Source: Coffea arabica (Eukaryota > Streptophyta > Magnoliopsida > Gentianales > Rubiaceae). From it: a stretch of DNA of 64,000 bases. Below are positions 60,917 to 64,000 of this stretch, piece after piece. The position numbers and the translations under genes were made by a program. Below the pieces are notes generated by a model. That model did not search any database and was not told where the DNA came from. It saw only the letters and a list, made by a program, of their open reading frames with translations. The stretch is taken from NCBI RefSeq assembly GCF_036785885.1, contig NC_092320.1:11595557-11659556 (forward strand), read 5' to 3'. Position 1 is the stretch's first letter. Each line of letters begins with the position of its first letter.

Positions 60917-63900
60917 TCAGGATTTTTCCAACGAAACTAAGTGATGCTCCACCTCTTGCCAATTGTAAACTTTAGTGACCAGAGGGTGTTGGTTAACAGA
61001 CTCTGTCTTACACCAAGGGTAAGAATTCTCATAATCAAAGAGAAGAACCTTAATTCCAACTTCAGCGCACTCAATGGCATATCTTGGATTATCATCAATC
61101 AAAACTTTTGCTCCCAAGGTCCTGACAGAAACATAACAATAAGCCACAAAATTCAAAGATTTCCAAGTAAATAATCCAAAAATCCCTGGTAAGAAACTGA
61201 CTGACAGTGTGTTGACCAAGACAAAGATATAGATGGTACACATGCTAACACAATAAATTCGGAGTGCAGTTTTCTGATAATTTTTAGAAAATCCTCATTT
61301 ACTGGTGGAACAGGCAAAAAAATTGGAAACATAAGATTTTTAAGGCCAAAGATACAATATACCGGCAAATTTCAGATTTAGGTCTGGATTTTCCATCCAA
61401 TGCAAAGTGATTGCCAAAGTGGATCTGCTGAAAAAGTCCTGGATAATGATTCTCGATCCATTCAATTGTGTGTTCTTTAATTGCATTTTGCCGGGACCTA
61501 CAGATATGAGTCAAACTAATTGATTGCCATATGCAAAGGAGGGAAGAGAAAGGGCAAATCATGTGAGATCCACAAAATACATACGTAACTATGGACAGAT
61601 CACAAAATCTGGACAAGTTTTGAAGAGCCTGCCGAGCACCTGGGATTGGATGAATCCCTGTTCTGAAGTAAGACGTCTTAAAAAACTCATGAACACGTGT
61701 ATCAGCTGTCACAAGAATAGGAAACTCTTGTCACATTAAAATCATTTTAGTATGCAACCTACAGATAGGTTAAATTTTAACCAAATAATAGAAACAAAGG
61801 ATCGAACTACACCTTCATCCCGAGAACAGTTCCATATCTGCAAAAACAGATCAAATATAAATCAGGGAGAAGAAGAGAACATATGTTTCTCTTATTAAAA
61901 ATGTACTACTAAACTGCAAGTACTTAACAGGCATGATCATATGGCTTCATAATGGCCCAAGTACTCTCTCATGTACACGCACATGGACATTTGTGTTTGT
62001 CCACACAAATGTAGTAGTAAACGTAAAATTGAAGATTATGGGGCAAAGAACTCGTACAGATCAGCCAAAATGAGGAAAGAGGAGTAGCAGCTAACACCTT
62101 GGAATGTGAACAGTATTCAATGCAAAGAATTAGCTAAAGTATCGGCAAGATAAATGCAAAATTTTATCAGCTAACACCTTAGAATGTGAACAGTGTTCAA
62201 TGTGAAGAATAAGCTAAAGTATCGGCAAGATAGATGCAAAATTTTATCCTCATGGTAGAGATTTTCTACACCGAAGAATAGACACTTCAGCCATACAGTC
62301 CACCTGAAATAGAGGCTGGAAACAAAAAATTTCAAACGTTGATCAAAAGCTGCCTTCTCTTCCCATCTTTCCAGCTCCAGTAGATCCATTAAAAAGTAAG
62401 GCAAATCCACCAAACACCAATTAATAAAAAGACAAGTGCCTAGAACCCACATCCCACGAAACAATGTAGGGGCAAAGGAGAAAAGGTCTCAAGTCTTTTC
62501 GGCTCACTTATACGGTACTGCAACAACTAGGGACGAATTCAAGTACTCTTGAGATGATAAAGTGTCATGGAAAATGCAACGAACTGGTCAAGCAAGAACA
62601 GGGGAGTAAATGGTTGCATTCAGTATGTCATAGAAAGATTTCACAGTTACCACTGGATATAGTCGGCTCCAGCAAGCATCAGTTTCAGTTCGTACTGAAG
62701 CATACTAAACAAACTAGAGGAAAAGTTTCAACACTTGGCAATTCCAATGGTAAATTTGCATGCCTTAAATCTAGTTCCAACTGGCATCTCAGTATGTCAT
62801 AGAAAGATTTCACAGTTACCACTGGATATAGTCGGCACCAGCAAGCATCAGTTTCAGTTCGTACTGAAGCATACTAAACAAACTAAAGGAAAAGTTTAGT
62901 TTCAACACTTGGCAATTCCAATGGTAAATTTGCATGCTTTAAATATGGTTCCAACTGGCTCTATTTCTGAAGTTCCAAAGCATTCATGATTCAAGGCCAG
63001 ATCCATGGCAACAATAAATAGAAACAACCATCAGTCTTAATAATACTGTGAATAGATAATAGATATTTAACAGATTAGCAAAGAGGTCTGTCACTGCACC
63101 CAGCAGCCCAGAGACAGCAAAAGTTTCACCCAGCCACCATTGCACATTGAAAAGCCACATGCATGGACAATTCATTCACCAATCCTTTCACAATTTGTGT
63201 CCACAACTGCAGAAAAAAATCCAACTTCCACTAATAGAACCACCATCTCTTGGCCAATTAAATTTCAATGCTCATGATAGATCAATCCATATCTCGAGAC
63301 AGTTCCTCAGTGCCTTGTTTCCAAACTATTAGTAGTATTTGAGCAGAAAACTTTCAATTTTTTGCAAAGTATTTGCAAAAAGAAAGCCACATGCGTGGAA
63401 GTATAGTTAAACTGTGAATTATGCGACCAAGAAAGGAAGAAGAACGAGACAAGAGAAGAGTAGATAACAGAAGAAATAAAGAAAAGAACAAACAGCGACG
63501 GAGTTAGAGCACCAAAAGCATGGAGGAAAGAACTGGACCAGTAAATTCTTTCCAATACCCCATCCCAGGAGGGGAAACTCAACCTTTCCTTGTATTTAAA
63601 AAGGCCATCTATATTGTTACCAGCTTCACTGATAAAGGAAAATTGACTGCTTATGTACCCAATGAGATGATCTATTCCTACAGCTCATGTGTGCAGTGAA
63701 CAAACAAAATGAGTTACAAGTTTGATCATGGACCAGGCTCTTCTAACTTCCTAAAGGGCATACCTCACAAAAGACATGTGTATCAGGGAAAATAATCTTT
63801 TCGATAAAATAAAAAAGCATGTCAATCATAGTTACAATCTACTAAAGCATGAACTAATAAATTTCAAGGCCGCATCTAACACAGGAAAGTTTTGCATATA

Positions 63901-64000
63901 ATTAAGGCACATTTGATGTTCAACTTCTTCAGAGACATGTCATGCAGTATTAAATGCCAGTTGATGAATACCTTGCAAAACTCATAAACATGGTATTCAG
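60917..64000 (-). CDS. HAD-superfamily phosphatase, NT5C-like (5' end outside window)
   Basis: C-terminal 170 residues of a plant HAD-like hydrolase. Exons are 64000..63972 (partial), 61837..61813 (a 25-bp micro-exon), 61705..61585, 61497..61363 and 61121..60917. Phases agree at every junction and the stop is TGA at 60917-60919. Visible motifs: HAD motif II in LSIVTSRQ, motif III Lys in SRPKSEICR, and motif IV acids in KVLIDDNPRYA; it ends WQEVEHHLVSLEKS. Motif I (DxD) must lie upstream, outside the window. The order and spacing resemble the NT5C/5'(3')-deoxyribonucleotidase-like family of plants; substrate and location cannot be read from this part. Neither the phosphatase activity nor a nucleotide substrate is proven by sequence. 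Confidence 0.8.
62089..62248. repeat. tandem duplication, 2 x 80 bp
   Basis: Units 62089-62168 and 62169-62248 both start AGCTAACACCTT and end AAAATTTTATC, with about six differences. Confidence 0.9.
62621..62962. repeat. tandem duplication, 2 x about 170 bp
   Basis: Unit 1 is 62621-62789 and unit 2 is 62790-62962. Both start CAGTATGTCATAGAAAGATT. Unit 2 has a 5-bp TTTAG-type insertion and a few substitutions. Confidence 0.9.

Larger units (their letters stand above)
61838..63971 (-). other. 2.1-kb intron of the HAD gene
   Basis: The donor follows TTTTGCAAG (GTATTC) and the acceptor is TTTTTGCAG before the micro-exon. It contains two tandem duplications (62089-62248 and 62621-62962). No nested gene was seen. 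Confidence 0.75.

Noticed and set aside
62089-62962. CRISPR-like repeats
   Set aside because: These are adjacent tandem duplications without spacers, in a plant intron.

Overview
The window is nuclear DNA from a flowering plant, most likely a eudicot. The evidence is GT-AG introns that are AT-rich, a pentatricopeptide-repeat (PPR) gene, pre-pro pectin methylesterases (PMEs), a fused lysine-ketoglutarate reductase/saccharopine dehydrogenase, and typical plant MITEs and tRNA-derived SINEs. The species cannot be read from the sequence; an asterid is a guess. All gene models were spliced by eye from homology and splice consensus. Each of the six complete models gives an uninterrupted reading frame whose exon lengths sum to a multiple of three.

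Layout: (1) 1-2269, minus: 5' part of a mitochondrial PPR protein that looks like the ABO5 (At1g51965) orthologue; its 3' end is outside the window. (2) 5.5-36 kb: five PME genes, all on the minus strand, called PME-A to PME-E here. A (5460-8104), B (17216-19540) and C (21663-23532) differ in intron layout and pro-region, so they belong to different PME subfamilies. D (29725-31732) and E (33086-35983) are close paralogues, evidently a tandem duplicate. (3) 36-46.3 kb: a gene-poor stretch holding an old tandem duplication and several small DNA transposons. (4) 46.35-59.3 kb, plus: a complete 24-coding-exon LKR/SDH gene (1050 aa). (5) 60.9-64 kb, minus: the 3' part of a HAD-superfamily (NT5C-type) phosphatase gene that runs off the right edge.

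The PMEs are secreted or membrane-anchored proenzymes that demethylate cell-wall homogalacturonan. LKR/SDH carries out the first two steps of lysine breakdown. The PPR protein is expected to act in mitochondrial RNA splicing. I see no functional link between these groups; the only functional cluster is the PME array. Intergenic DNA contains a Stowaway-like MITE, a degenerate PIF/Harbinger element, a MULE-type MITE, a fold-back element with another MITE at its centre, a five-member MITE family, three SINE-like insertions and a tiny 42-bp retroposon with a perfect 19-bp target duplication. I found no new multi-gene system. The most checkable oddities are a GC-AG (or alternatively spliced) intron and an upstream ORF in LKR/SDH, pro-domain changes in PME-D, and the empty-site evidence for two MITEs in the tandem duplication.
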